Shown here: piece by piece, positions 37,126 to 50,182 of the stretch
Layout of the letters: each line of letters opens with the position of its first letter
How positions within the stretch are numbered: the stretch's first letter is position 1
Source of the DNA: Daphnia carinata
Lineage: Eukaryota; Arthropoda; Branchiopoda; Diplostraca; Daphniidae
Assembly: GCF_022539665.2 (NCBI RefSeq)
Contig: NC_081338.1
Coordinates: 2,170,001 to 2,234,000 of the forward strand
DNA length: 64,000 bases
Reading direction: 5' to 3'
Translations under genes and position numbers: made by a program
Notes under the pieces: generated by a model
Told to the model about the DNA's origin: nothing
What the model saw: only the letters and a program-made list of their open reading frames with translations
Databases searched by the model: none

Positions 37126-40100
37126 TTAAAACCAGCCTTTGCTGTTTTCACGCTTGACCGTCTTTGCGTCAGCAGGGTTTTTTTTCTCTTCCGCATTCGG
37201 TGAATTCGGTTGCACCCCAGTACTAGGCATCGCTGACGCATTCTGACTTTGAATGACCAACTTGCGATCAGCAACAACAGGATCTGGCATAACGATTGGA
37301 GGCTGCTCTTTAGGAAGCGTAACGGGCACAGATTTAGTAGCAGCGTTAGCGCAGTTACTAGGTGGCGTATCATCGGTCAGAGTTGCTTCCGCGTTCGATA
37401 CCGTTGTTGCATAAGAGATGTCTTGTCCTGTCATTGGAACGCTCGATTCTTTGTTGACAGCTGATAGCGTTGGCCCGCTTGCGCCAACGTTTGTAGGGTT
37501 CGTATCGAGCCGTTGGACCTCTGACTCGACGGTAACTTTGTTTTCAGAGAGGCCATTGCTCTGTAGAGGCTTTGTCTCCATTCTAGGGCAATTGTAAATG
37601 ATTGAGATTTTAGCGTCGGCTACAAAGAAGATTATGCGATGCAATAGCTGAAGGCTACGCTTTCAAAAATTAATATTTTAATTGCTTACTTCGTTAGCAA
37701 TGCAGTGATGCTCTGGCTGTTGGGTGTTTCGATAGCGCTGGCTGTGTTGCTTGATTTCGTATCAGGTAATGGAGGCGAAGGGGCTTTCTTGATGGAACGA
37801 AGCTGTTTTGAGTTGGATTCCATAATTGATGAGGATCCTTTCACTTCATTCTGTTTGCCCGGATGGGATGATGAAGTTTGCGACACGGTTACAGTCGGCG
37901 TTGGAAATTGATTAACCTTTTTGTTGGCTGAGAAAAACTTAAACTCTTTTGGCTTCTGTTCGTTGTCTTCACAATCTTCTTCTTCTTCATCTTCTTGTTC
38001 AGACATGCTACGGAGTAGCTGTAGAACACTGGACCCGGAATCGGCCACGAGAGCCATATCCGGCGAATACTTGCCATGTTGCGGAGAGGGTTCTGGCGTG
38101 GGCGCCACCACTGTTAGACGTTGCGCTTCCTCCATCGCTTTACGTAGGTTCTGAGAACTTTTGAATGACTCGTTACTCATCGACCGGCCAATTTGGGACC
38201 TATTTTTATACCGATGATAAAGGTTACATTCTTGGTGGCACATGCCAAATTCTGTTGGTCGTTCTTTCTTTTTTAATTGTCTGCCCCATTAGACTTTTAT
38301 CAAAGGCATTTTTAAACAGAAATTTGAATATTTTACTGCAAATTACTTCCTCATTTCGTTCCAGTGTCTTACAAGTATCCCACATTCTTTGAAACTAAAT
38401 CTCTTTTGATGTAGAAATTTTAAAAGAATGGCTTACAGTGGTTTGATGGTGCGTCCTTGCCCAGCTGTTATGCCTTGTGTTAACCCAGCAGCATTCATGG
38501 CAACAGCGACGCTCGCCAATTTTCGGAATCTGTCGGCACCGTTGACCTTTGCTTCATTCCCTCCAGATGATAATGATCTCGTGATTCCCATACCATCGGT
38601 GCTGGGCGACTCTTGATCGACTTCCTCATCCGCTCCGGCCACGGACACCACGTGAAAATCTCTGAGCAATCGTCGCTCCCAAATCCTCATCTTGCGACCC
38701 AGTGCAGCTAAACGAAACACACGTGATAATGGCTCATAGGGAGAATATCGATCAAAATAAAACCTTTGGTGTTTTTGTTAGCCGATGAAATGTCCATTCC
38801 ATTATTCTTGAAGACGTCCAGCAGTTCAAATCGTAACGTTGAAATGTCACCTTTGACCTCATTGACATCATCTTCGGTAACTTGAGACATTTCTTGTTGT
38901 CGATGCATTGCCGTCACTGTATAGTAAAGTTTATTTGGGGTAAGTCTGTGACCAATGTTCCCAGATTAAATTGAGTTTAAAACACGTTACCATAGCGCCA
39001 AACGAGTGAACGCATCACCGCCGTATAACAGTAATCCCTCTCAGATGCATGTCGTCCCTTAAAAAAGCACGGCATTATGGTAACAGCTATGAAACATTTC
39101 TATTGTTTAGCCGATTATCTTTTTTTTTTTAATTTGCGCTTGGCCTGAGCCCGGGTGTGTACAAGTAAAGGTTGGGTAAAGTGCTTTAAAGAAGCGCTTT
39201 ATCTCAACGTAACATGTGTTATCTAACAGAACAATATCCTACTACTCCCGGACGATTATACCTGTTGAACTACTGTACATCGCATTGCCCATGCATTGCA
39301 TCGTTTTTTATTCAGTAAGAAGACGCGAGCACTTAATACTCCGTGAAGTCGTCGAACTAAAAGCTGATACAACTCAGCTTCGTTTGATGCAGTTTTTAGA
39401 GTTTTCTCCATCACGTTTTTTTTATTTATTAAATACTACATGAACGCCTCCTTCAGTGCGCTTATTTCTCCAAGTAAGATATCTGTGTTATACTATATCA
39501 AATTTTGTCTAGTTAGTGGGCGTTTTACAGCCATCGATACGGCACAGTTTTCACACATTCTCACCAAACATTCGCCTGCTTTTATCTACTGGAATCTATC
39601 ACTATACTGCTGATTGCACAAACCCAATGAAGTTACGCTTTCGTTCTGTGTGTCTTGAGGCAAACGATAATGGATAACCCCGGACCAGTCTTCGAAAGCA
39701 AGAGGAAGTAATTAATACGATTTGCATCACGCTAGCTAGCTGTTAGTACCTCTATGCATATATTCTGATGTTTTACGACACTTACCTTCGTCGAAGTACG
39801 GCGAAGCTTGGGGTTCGATGCGTTCGATTTACGACAGAAGAGTCGCATTATCTTCTTGGGAGTTGGTAAAAGGTTGAATGGCGGAGGAAGTGTGTGGCCA
39901 GTTGCGTCGAAGTAGCTCATCCATAATTTTGAACGAGCGAATTTCCATTCTAAATGTAATGCGGATCTGAATATTATAAAATCCTTTGATTCCCTTTGCT
40001 ACGTGCTCATTTACCTGTGTCTGAGTGTTCCTGGAAATAAAAGAACAAAAGAATTGTAGGGCACACGAGTATAGCAATATTACATAATGAACATACCGTG

Positions 40101-43100
40101 ATCAGCGAGTAAGAATTAGACATCATGGCGATGAGGAGATTCAACAACACCACCACGTTGATTACGGAGTAAGCTCCGAAAATCAACATGCCCCAGAAAC
40201 GGGTGTAACTCTTGACACCGGCCAATTCAAAGTTGCCCAAGTCTACTAAGCCAAAACTGGCCCAAAACAGAGATTGCGAAGACTCGAACAAACTGGATTG
40301 ACGCAAAGAGACGTTGGGCAACGATTAGAGCGTTTTCTTTGTAGTATTTTGCGGTAAAACTGTAAGAAATACTTAGCAAATCGTCGCCATTTAGCACAAG
40401 CATCAGGATTCTTGTTCCAATCCGGCAATCCACCGGGTAATGTATAACACTTCTTTTTCTCCAAATCCGAGAAGTACCACAGTAACTGATTCATTCCTGA
40501 AAATGTTTACATCAGAAGCAAATGATTGGCATGTTCATCCAGTGTAAATCAATCAACAAGAGTAAAGTTTAACAAGGTGAACGTTTTCCCAATAAGAGTT
40601 CTTTAAAAAAAGAGGGTGTTAAAAAAAAAATCAATTGTGCAATTTATATACGAACCACAGGCGAAGGCAAACAAGACCAGTGTGTAGATGAAGAAGAACT
40701 TGACGATGTCAATCACCATGCTTTACAAAGAAAAGAAGCGTCAATACACGGCGAAAGGTGGAAGTGAATCAATATACTATAGCCTCACCGTCCTAAAGAA
40801 ATTTGTAGAGGACCCAGATACGGGTTAATGGAGAAGAGATGCACCAACTTGAGGGCGCTATAAAGAAAATGTCAACAAGAAGCGTGCGATTGCCATTCGA
40901 CATGTAACAAGTATTACCTAAAAATATTTGCCATGGCGAATACTCCTTCGGCAACCAGTTGGGGATCAAAGTCATCCCATTCCTCTCGAGGTATGTAAGC
41001 TGCTGCTGGATTTTCTTCAATCTCCTGCTGTTGTTGAATATACGCAACCACTCTCAGGCCCATTGCCAAAAGATATGACAAGTCACGGCAAACGTCGATC
41101 ACGTTCCACAGGTTTCTTATGTAGCGCCCGACACCAGTTTTCCACATTTCGTAAATCTCTTCGTAGACGTATCCTAATTTTGAAAATTAAAGCGATAAAA
41201 CTGTAATCTACGCGAACCCGGTCAAATCTAATATCTACGCGAATAACACTGTGAAATTTTGTTGTAAAAAACATGCAAACTCTCACCCAAGACGTAAACT
41301 GCGACAAAACATTCGAGAAATGTGGGCCCATTGCCTCGCTGTCGTCTCAGTTGATCCTCCAGGTCTCTACGCATCGCCTCCGTTCCAAGAAGTTGAATGA
41401 CCAGCACGTCAAATCGTTGTGATACCAAAATCAGCAGAACTTTTGAAACGCGTTAATTAATAACATGACAGTGATCAATGCCCCTTGAAAATTGTTCGTT
41501 ATGGTTTCGTTCGTAGATACTTACAGAGAAAAAAGAGGTAGGAAGAGGCATGGATTAAGAATTTCATGAAAGGTTTCTGCATCAGCTGCGCATAAGAGGA
41601 TAGTGGAGCAATCATATACAACCCGCAATAGAGAGGGAAAAGTAGAGCGACTAGAGTTATTTCGGCCACCTATTTGAACATAAGAGAACTTTATGAGCAT
41701 TTTAGGATAAAAATTATGGTCCATGCAAATCACCTTGTCTAAAGCAGATTTGCGACGAAAACCGGGCAAACCCTCATACCAAATGGCAGCGAGCAGCTGT
41801 TGGATATTCGGATGGGCAACAAACTACGCAAAAAGTTTTGGGATTTAGTGGTGTTACCGGAAGATTACGTAAACCAACTTTGTTCGTATAGTCGAAGAGC
41901 GTATAACGACCGTATTGCGTCATTGCTCTCGAGACAACATAACAAAACTTATTGTTGCGACCAAATACCTTTTTTTGTTTTTGCTCGATTGCCAATTCGA
42001 GTCGTGTTAGTTTCAACTCTTGGTAATCGTCGGTTGATGAACTACGACGCGCAGTGTTGCTGGGATCGTGATTCAAGAGAAACGCCAATTCGCTGGAGCT
42101 GCGCGTGTGGCTCAATAAATCGCAAGCAAACTGTTGGCACTGACGCCTTAAGTCCTGTCATCAATTTTAACACGCATTTTTATGACTCTAGATGAACACG
42201 TTACTAGTTCATAATCGTCTAAAAAGATGACCTGTCTATTGCGCTTGCACTCTTACCATATATTCCTGACGAAATTCTGTCTCCATGTAAGCCAATCTCT
42301 TCAGTTCGCCGCTAAGTTCGAACGCGCTTAGAATAGGATCGTTAGACGACAGAGCAATCAACGAAGGACTCGACAGAGCACGGTATGCGTTGATTCTCGA
42401 CATGGAATGGCGCAACGAATCTTCCAGCACTCCTCGGATACAATCGCTGCAACCGCACCTGGTTTGATGGAGCGAATTAGTCGCAATTCGAAGCAAAAAA
42501 AAAAAAGTTGCAATTCGGTAAAGGTAGTTATTACTGAACGTCGTGCGGAATAGGTACAGTTGCCCCACGATCCAGTAATATCTTGAGAATCTCGTAATTG
42601 TTACGATGCGCCGCCAGAATCAGCGGTGTTATATCAGGGGTGAATGAGGAGGTCGTGCGATCCACGTTCTCCCAGCTCTGTTTACATTCCAATCAGAAAA
42701 ATGTCAGGTTTGTAACCACTTCAAGATTTAGACTGTTCGCACTATATTTGCACACATGTGGACTATACGATTTATTAGAAGAAAAAGCTTAGTGTCAATG
42801 ATGAGTTATAAAAAACTGTAGCCTACGTAGGGTTCTCCTTCCTTATGGATGAGCTCCTCGTGTTCCAGAAGAAGTTCCACTGCCTGAGAAATGAAACAAA
42901 ACTCCGAAGTTATTGGGATTTCAAGCTTCCGTTGTGTTAAGTTGTTTTACCTCAACAAACTCCTTATCGATAGCATGAAGCAATGCATCTCGGGTGGCGA
43001 CTCCCATCACGACGAGCAATTCTACCATCTTTTTTTATAAAACGATGCTTTTCAGCTTATGTGGATGAACAAACAAATCTTTAAAAGGAATGTAACCTGC

Positions 43101-43833
43101 AGATTTTCGTTATCGATCGCCATTAGCAGGGCACCTCTTCCTAGTGGGTCCATGCAATCCAGGTTAATGGAATTCCCATAAAATCCTCGCTTAACACGGT
43201 GGATTATTCTGTTACGCGAGGGACGTACACACATTACTAGAGTTCAAATACATCCGCCAACGTGTATCCAGTAAGAATACAGCGACGAAATTAGAAGATG
43301 ACATGCTATTGGTGATGGTTACTTGAATAAGTCTAATAATAATAGATGTTTTTCTCATCTGCGTACGTCATCAGTTCCACATCAGAATGAAATTTTATAG
43401 CTATAGCGCTTGTCCATTTTCGAATTGTACCTACGAAAGTGCTGGGGTTAGCATCTTTGAGGGTTCGTTCCAGAGCTTTCCCTACACCAGAATGTAGGGT
43501 TCCTAGGAGTCTTTTGAAAGGGCACAGGGAAATGCTCGAATAGGCAAAACCTGTGGGAAACGAACCTTTTAACTGTTGCCAAATCCCCTCGTTCGACTGC
43601 CAGTAAGAACTTTTTTTCTTCAAGGGTTAACGACTTCGGAAGGATCGGCATCTTGAGATCGCGAAAGCTTTCCGTACGGATGCATCCCTGTTAAAATCGA
43701 AAGAATTGTATCATTAAAGATGTTGTGTGTTTGAATTTTAACATTTTAAAACGAATAAACAATAAATAATGAAATCAGAAACCTCTTCAACACTGTCGAA
43801 CTGCGGAACCATGTCGTTAGGAGGTTTCTCCAT
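37126..43833 (-). CDS. trp: TRP-family (TRPC-type) cation channel, fly TRP/TRPL/TRP-gamma group
   Basis: Twenty-three exons, all in phase: 43783-43833, 43566-43687, 43097-43208, 42951-43028, 42827-42883, 42535-42677, 42257-42458, 41969-42154, 41734-41823, 41525-41669, 41287-41439, 40918-41173, 40789-40857, 40656-40720, 40373-40496, 40097-40292, 40015-40030, 39786-39949, 38991-39057, 38764-38916, 38437-38707, 37690-38199, 37126-37582; 1228 aa. Ankyrin repeats are followed by [20 protein letters not shown], the TRP_2 motif [20 protein letters not shown], six membrane segments, the pore [19 protein letters not shown] with the conserved pore Asp, and the TRP box [14 protein letters not shown] then LPPPF. 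An acidic low-complexity tail ends KGWF. This is a PLC-gated Ca2+/Na+ channel, plasma membrane, photoreceptors or other sensory cells (family knowledge). The GWF end recalls the fly TRP terminus, which suggests a phototransduction role. Confidence 0.95.
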
Positions 43834-44819
43834 TCTGTTAGAATAAAATAACCACATTAACGAAAGCAAACAATGTAAAAAAATTAAAATTGCTAATAAT
43901 AGGCTGCTTAATTAGCTATCATCGAGCTATCTATGTTTGCCAGTTGACTTCAGAAAACGTGACTGTACAAGTGTTTAAACAAGCTCTTCGTTCTAAATTC
44001 TTACTATCGATCGCTATGATGGGAAAAAAGAAACAGGCCCAAATTTTATTTTCACTTGAAAAACAAATAAATTAAGATTTAATTTTGTTTGCTATAGATG
44101 CAGAATCCGAAAGCTTCCGGTTGTGTTCTCACTGCCTCTTGTTTTACAGATTGACTTTGGATACGAAGGTCTTATTAAAATATAGGTCTAAACAAAACTG
44201 TGTCGATCCCGAGAACACTTGTGCTTTTTCGTTGTCTAAAGCGTAGCAGCTAAAATTCTTAACATGACGGTGAACTAAACACAATCTATTATGTGTGAAA
44301 AAAATGTGATGCTCACTTTTGGGCGGAAAAATTCTCACTGGGTTGGAGGACGTAATGTTTTGACTTCTTATAGAACGATGTACTGTCAGTAACCTTGGGT
44401 ATTTAAAAATCAAACAATAAGATTACTACGCTGACACGTGATGGAACAAGATGGGAATGAAGTTATTCGACTGGGATTTATAGTACCTCCCCCCCCCCCT
44501 CCCTGTTCCATCACATGTTTTGTCAGGATTCTTTTGTTCCGACTAATTAAATTACGATCGTTAAGCTAGTGCCGTCTACGTGAAACAGGGCCTATTCATC
44601 CGATTTTCATTTCCTGGTTTCGTACACCTCCGGCAAAAATCCAGTGTCATCCGCTGCATGCGGTACGCTATACACACGCAGTCGCTCCAAAAGGCGCACA
44701 TCATGAGCAGCGAACATAATGGCGTATTTACAAACAAAAGGCTGTCACGCAAATATATTGGTTTTATTGATCGATTTTCTCGCAAGTATTTACTGTGATT
44801 CACGCGGAAGAAAGGTATA
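43834..44819. other. 5' flank of the TRP gene with a short hairpin
   Basis: No gene. It contains an inverted repeat at 44431-44526 (listed separately) and borders the large mobile element that begins at 44820. The TRP promoter should lie here. Confidence 0.5.
44431..44526. repeat. Inverted repeat of about 96 bases
   Basis: CTGACACGTGATGGAACA on the left and the near-complement TGTTCCATCACATGTTTTGT then CAG on the right, around a loop with a C-tract. It could be a tiny foldback element or MITE relic. Confidence 0.55.
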
Positions 44820-45429
44820 AGGTAAAAGAGCGAATTGGGACAGCGTTTGGGCTAACAGCCTTTCTTATGGGGAATGCGTGTAAAGCCGATCTGCTAATTT
44901 CGGACAAAAACCCTAATTCATTGGACATTTCTACTAATTCTGGACATTCTTATTTTTAAAAACTAATTTATTCATTCGATTCAGTTTTTAATTCTGAATC
45001 GAATAGCTTAAGACACCGAAGGGGGTGCAATAGAAAAATATTGCGAAATTTATGTTTCAACAACCAAAACAATGAGCTGTCAAAACGATACTTCATTTTT
45101 CAGGCCTGGTAACTTGCAATTGAAATTCACCCCAAAAACATAAAATATGGATTTTTAAAATTGTATTAAACACTTCGCTCTTTAAGTAGCCAATAGGTTA
45201 TAGGTTCCACGGTAAAAACGAAAAAATAAATGTGATTCAAATTTTCGAGAAAAAAGCATAAGCACTTCCCGTAAACACGCCGTAATGTCCGAAATTTTAA
45301 ACCGAAAAAAATTGTTTTTAACTTGCCCTATCCTACCAAATATCGCCGTAAGAATGTTCGTCGACTGTTTCGTAACAATGCGTTAAAATTTGTTACTAAC
45401 ATAGACATATACTATTCATTTAATTGCTG

Positions 45430-48400
45430 ACTGATTTTAGTCTATTTTCCCATAAGTTCCCATGACGCTAAATCTGGACAGCAGACTATATTGATTTGTA
45501 TAAGTTGTATACCAAAAATTACAAAACGTTCATAGCACAGTCATAAGGCTTTGGCGTGCAAGTTTGAAAGTCGGTTGTTCAACCCTACATAGTGACTGAT
45601 TGTATTTCTTTGCTTATATATTTCAGCTCACTCTTTTTAACCATACGAAATTTTTTTTTTCAAGAGAGATTGTTAATTCATTTTAATCATCCAAAGCTAA
45701 CATTTTTCCAATTATTATTACTTCCCTGGGTTCGCCTAAATTCCGGTTATAAATCAGAAACTTCATCACCTTAGCCAGCTTACAATATTCATCTAACCTG
45801 TGATGGCAATTTTCATATTTTTTACATAAGCTCCCATGGCACTAATTTGGGACATCAGACAATAAACTAAATAACGTTGGTAGGTTGTGTTTCTATTATC
45901 AATCAACAGTGGCTTAGTCGTACGGTGTTAGAACACCAACTCGAAGGTTGGTGGTTCAATACCAGTTAGGGCTCTTGTGAAAATGTTTTTTTATTACTTG
46001 TAATTTTTAATCTTATTTTGTGAGATTTTATACAATCGCCAAAGACACTTTAAACAAACGCAATATCAACAAATCTTGGTATTAATAGATTCGTTTAAAT
46101 GTTCTCCACAGGGCTGTTAAATATTTTATGAAAATCATATGACAATATTCATCTAACCAATGATTTAAATTCTTATATTTTTTACATAAGCCCCCGTGAC
46201 GCTAATTTGGGACAGCAGACTACATAAAAAAAGACATGTTAAGCATTTTAGTTATTTTCTGTGAACCATGGCAGAGTCGTAAGATGTTCGATTGCCACCG
46301 TAAAGGTTAGTGGTTATATACTGTCAAGGCACTATTTGTAAGTTTCGTTTTCCCCATTTCCTCATTTTTCCCTTTTTTGTGAGATATTTTGAAATCACTA
46401 AAAATACCTCACACTACTACAATATCAATAATATTAGGATCAATAGATACGTTTAAGCTTTCTCTACATGGCTGTTAAATATTTTATGAAAATCATGTGA
46501 AAATATGCATCTAATCGGTATTTGCAATTTTTATGTTTTTCACATAAGGCCCCATGACGCTAATTTGGGACAGCAGACTACAAACAAAACGACACGTTAT
46601 GCTTTTTGATTATATTTCGTTAACCGTGGCATAGTCGTAAGACGTTCGATTGCCACTCTGAAGGATAATGGTTCTATGCTGTCCACAAACTATTTTTAAG
46701 TTTCATTTTCCTCATTTTTTCTTTTTTTTGAGATATTTTAAAAGTCACTAACGATACATCGCACTACAAAAATATCAATAATATTATAATCATTAGATAC
46801 GTTTAAGTTTTCTCTACATGGCTGTTGAATATTTTATGAAAATCATGTGAAAATATGCATCTAATTGGTAATTGCAATTTTTATATTTTTCCCATAAGGC
46901 CCCATGACGCTAATTTGGGACAGCAGACTACATACAAAAACACATGTTATACTTTTTAACAATACTTTATTAACCGTGGCATAGTCGTAAGACGTTCGAT
47001 TGCGATTCCAAAGGTTAGTGGTTCGATACTGTCACGCACTATTTTTAAGTTTCGTTTTCCTAATTGCTCATTTTCCTTTTTTTGCGAGATTTTTTTAAAA
47101 TCACTAAAGATACCTCACACCTCTACAATATCAATAATATTAGGATCAATAGATTCGTTTAAGTTTTCTCTACATGGCTATTGAATATTTTATAGAAATC
47201 ATATGGAAATATCCATCTAATCGGTGATTGCAATTTTTATGTTGTTCACATAAGGCCCCATGACGCTAATTTGGGACAGCAGACTACATACAAAAAGATA
47301 TTTTATGCTTTTTAACCACATTTTGTTAACCATGCCGTAGTCGTAAGACGTTCGATTGCCACCCTGAAGGACAATGGTTCTATACTGGCAACACACTATT
47401 TTCAATTTTCGTCTTCCTCATTACCTTATTTTTCCCTTTTTTGTGAGATATTTTGAAATCACTAAAAATACCTCACACTACTTCAATATCAATAAAATTA
47501 GGATCAATAGATTCGTTTAAGTTTTCTCTACATGGCTGTTGAATATTTTATGAAAATCATGTGAAAATATGCATCTAGTCGGTAATTGCAATCTTTATGT
47601 TTTCACATAAGCCCCCATGACGCTAATTTGGGACAGCAGACTACATACTAAATGACATGCTAGGCTTTTCTGTCAAGTTGTGTTAACAATGGCTTAGCTG
47701 TACGACGGTGGGTTACTGACATAAAGGTTGATGGATCTATACCGCATTGGCACCACATTTAATTTTTTTATTCTCGTTTTTGAAATTTTCCTATTTGGTG
47801 AGATATTTTTGAAATCACTAAGAACACCTTAAACTAAAGATATATCAATAATATTGGTGCCAATTGATTTGTTTTAGTTTTCTCTGCATGGATGTTGAAT
47901 ATTTTGTGAAAATCATGTCACAATATTTATCTAATCAGTGATCGCAATTCTTATGTTTTTTACATAAGCTCCCATGACACTAATTTGGGACAGCAGACTA
48001 CGTTTTACACATGTGATGATGACACATGTTATGCTTTTCCAGAAATTTTTATTCAGCATGGCATGACCGTACGATGTTGGATTGCCAACCTAAAGGCTGA
48101 CGGATCTATACTCTATGGGAACTATGTATATATTTTTTTTCTCTATTTTGTAATTTTTTACAATTTGGTGAGATATTTTGAAATCACTTAGTACACCTTA
48201 TACTAAAGCAATATCATCAATACTGGTATCAATAGATTCGTTTAAGTTTCCTTTACATGGCTGTTAAATATTTTATGAAAATCATGTGAGAATACTTATC
48301 TAATGGCTGATTGTAATTCTTATCTATTTTCCATAAGCTCCCGTGACGCTAATTTGGGACAGCAGACTACATACAGAAAGACATGTTATGCTTTTGAACT

Positions 48401-49725
48401 TCTTTGTGTGAACCATGGCATAGTCGTAAGATGTTCGATTGCCAGACGAAAAGGTTAATGGTTCTATACTGTAAAGTCATTGTTTTAAATTTTTTAATCC
48501 TCCTTTCCTCATTTTCCCCGTTCTTGTTAGATTTTTTAAAATCACTTAAGATACCTTACACCACTGCAATATCAACAATATTAGGATCGATTGATTCGTT
48601 TAAGTTTTCTCTACATGGCTATTGAATGTCATATGAAAATCATGTAAAAATATGCATCTAATCGATGATTGCAATTCTTATGTGTTTTACATAAGCTCCC
48701 GTGACGCTAATTTGGGACAGCAGACTACATACTAGATGACATATTATGCTTTTGAAAAATGTTTAATTCAAGATGGCATAGTCGTAAGACGTTGGATTGC
48801 TAACCAATAGGATCGTGGTTCTATACTGACCAGTCACTACTATTTCATTTTTTGAATTTTCCCATTTTCCCATTTTTTGTGAGATATTTTTAAATCACTT
48901 AAGATACCTTACACTAACACAATATAAAAATATTAGGATCAATGGATTCGTTGAAGTTTTCTCTCCATGGTTGTCGAATATTTTGTGAAAATCATGTTAT
49001 AATATTCATCTAATCGGTGATTGCAAGTCTTGTGTTTTTTGCATAAGCTCCCATGACGCTAATTTGGGACAGCACACTACATACTAAATGACTTGTTATA
49101 GTTTTCTGTTACAATATGTCAAGGGTGGCATAGTCGTAAGACGTTGGATTGCCAACCTGAAGAATCATGGTTCAACTCCAGTTGTAGAAAATCAAAATTT
49201 ACTTTTGCCTAAATTTTTCACTTTTTATCACATTTTGTGAGATTCTTTTAAATCTTCAATGACGCCTTGAGCTAACGCAATATCAACAAACACTGGTATC
49301 AATAGAATCGATAAACTTTCCTCTACATGGCAGTTGAATTTATCATGAAAATCATGTGATAATATTAATCTAATTAGTCATTGCAATTCTTATGTTTTTT
49401 ACATAAGCCCCCGTGACGCTAATTTGGGACAGCAGACTACATACTAAGTGACATATTATGCTTTTCAATAAAATTTATTAGCCATGGCGTAGTGGTAAGA
49501 CGTTGGATTGCTAACACCAAATGGTATGGTTCTATACCGACAGTGCACAACATGCAAAGTTCAATTAAATCGATTTGCAATTTTTCCCTATGTGTGAGAA
49601 ATTTTGAAATCACTAAAGACATATTCAACTAACGCAATATCAACAAACATTGCGATTAATAGATTCATATAAATTTTCCCTACATGGCTGTTGTTGTTTT
49701 TCGTTGTTGTTTTACATCATTCTTG
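45430..49725 (+). repeat. Tandem array of about twelve ~357-base monomers
   Basis: The core GACGCTAATTTGGGACAGCA recurs, with variants, at about 45463, 45836, 46198, 46556, 46906, 47262, 47619, 47976, 48345, 48703, 49055 and 49415, all in the same orientation. Spacings in the conserved part are 350-369 bases. Each monomer contains, in order, the core, then GGCATAGTCGTAAGACGTT, a tRNA-like B box (GGTTC(G/A/T)AT or similar), a T-rich tract, GAGATATTTTGAAATCACTAA, CAATATCAATAATATTAG, GATTCGTTTAAGTTTTCTCT, ACATGGCTGTTGAATATTTT and CACATAAG(G/C)(C/T)CCC before the next core. Copies at the left edge are more diverged. No open frame is conserved between monomers, so the unit is non-coding. Confidence 0.9.
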
Positions 49726-49884
49726 ATTTTTTCACATTTCGTGCGATATTGTTGAATCGCAGTTTGTAAGAAAAATTGCAGAAAAAAGAAAACTCATTAA
49801 GAATTTTTTACTTCGTCACTATATGTTTACTGCTGTATGATAGTTTCCTAGCGTTCTGCAAAATAGCTATTCAGTTTTAACTTC

Positions 49885-49950
49885 TATCTGGCATTGAACT
49901 GCAGTCCTTATTATCATGAGTCTAATGCTTTACCTCTGAGCTACCAAACT
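49885..49950 (-). other. tRNA-Met-like pseudogene or SINE head
   Basis: Read on the minus strand there is GGTAGCTCAGAGGTAAAGCA (A box and D arm), an anticodon-like ACTCATGA (CAT) and GCAGTTCAATGCC (B box and T arm) at normal spacing. The acceptor-stem ends do not pair, so this is not a functional tRNA. It lies at the right edge of the tandem array and in the opposite orientation to the array's tRNA-like modules. Confidence 0.5.
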
Positions 49951-50111
49951 TCTGATGATAAAACTTCTATTTATAAATACTATTTAAATGTTAACCCAAA
50001 ATGCAGACAAAAATATTACTTTTTGGGGATTTTATTTGACATGATAGGCAGATATCGTCTATCGTCCCTATAAATACATCGAATGTATTAATTAAACACA
50101 AGATTATATTT

Positions 50112-50182
50112 GAGCTGCTGAGAATTGAACCTCAGACCTCCGTCTCACCATCCAGGCATTCATCCACTGTGCCATGTCGTAA
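50112..50182 (-). other. Second tRNA-like (A box/B box) segment
   Basis: On the minus strand TGGCACAGTGGATGAATGCC (A box) is followed about 30 bases later by a well-paired T arm, CTGAG GTTCAAT TCTCAG. The acceptor ends do not pair convincingly. It looks like a tRNA-derived SINE head or a tRNA pseudogene inside the TIR element. Confidence 0.5.

Noticed and set aside
49126-49190. Functional tRNA gene in an array monomer
   Set aside because: The acceptor stem and several arms do not pair, and the B box varies between monomers. It is tRNA-like only.
45430-49725. Regular repeats with unique-looking stretches, considered as a CRISPR-like array
   Set aside because: The whole ~357-base unit is repeated, not a short repeat with unique spacers, and the genome is eukaryotic.
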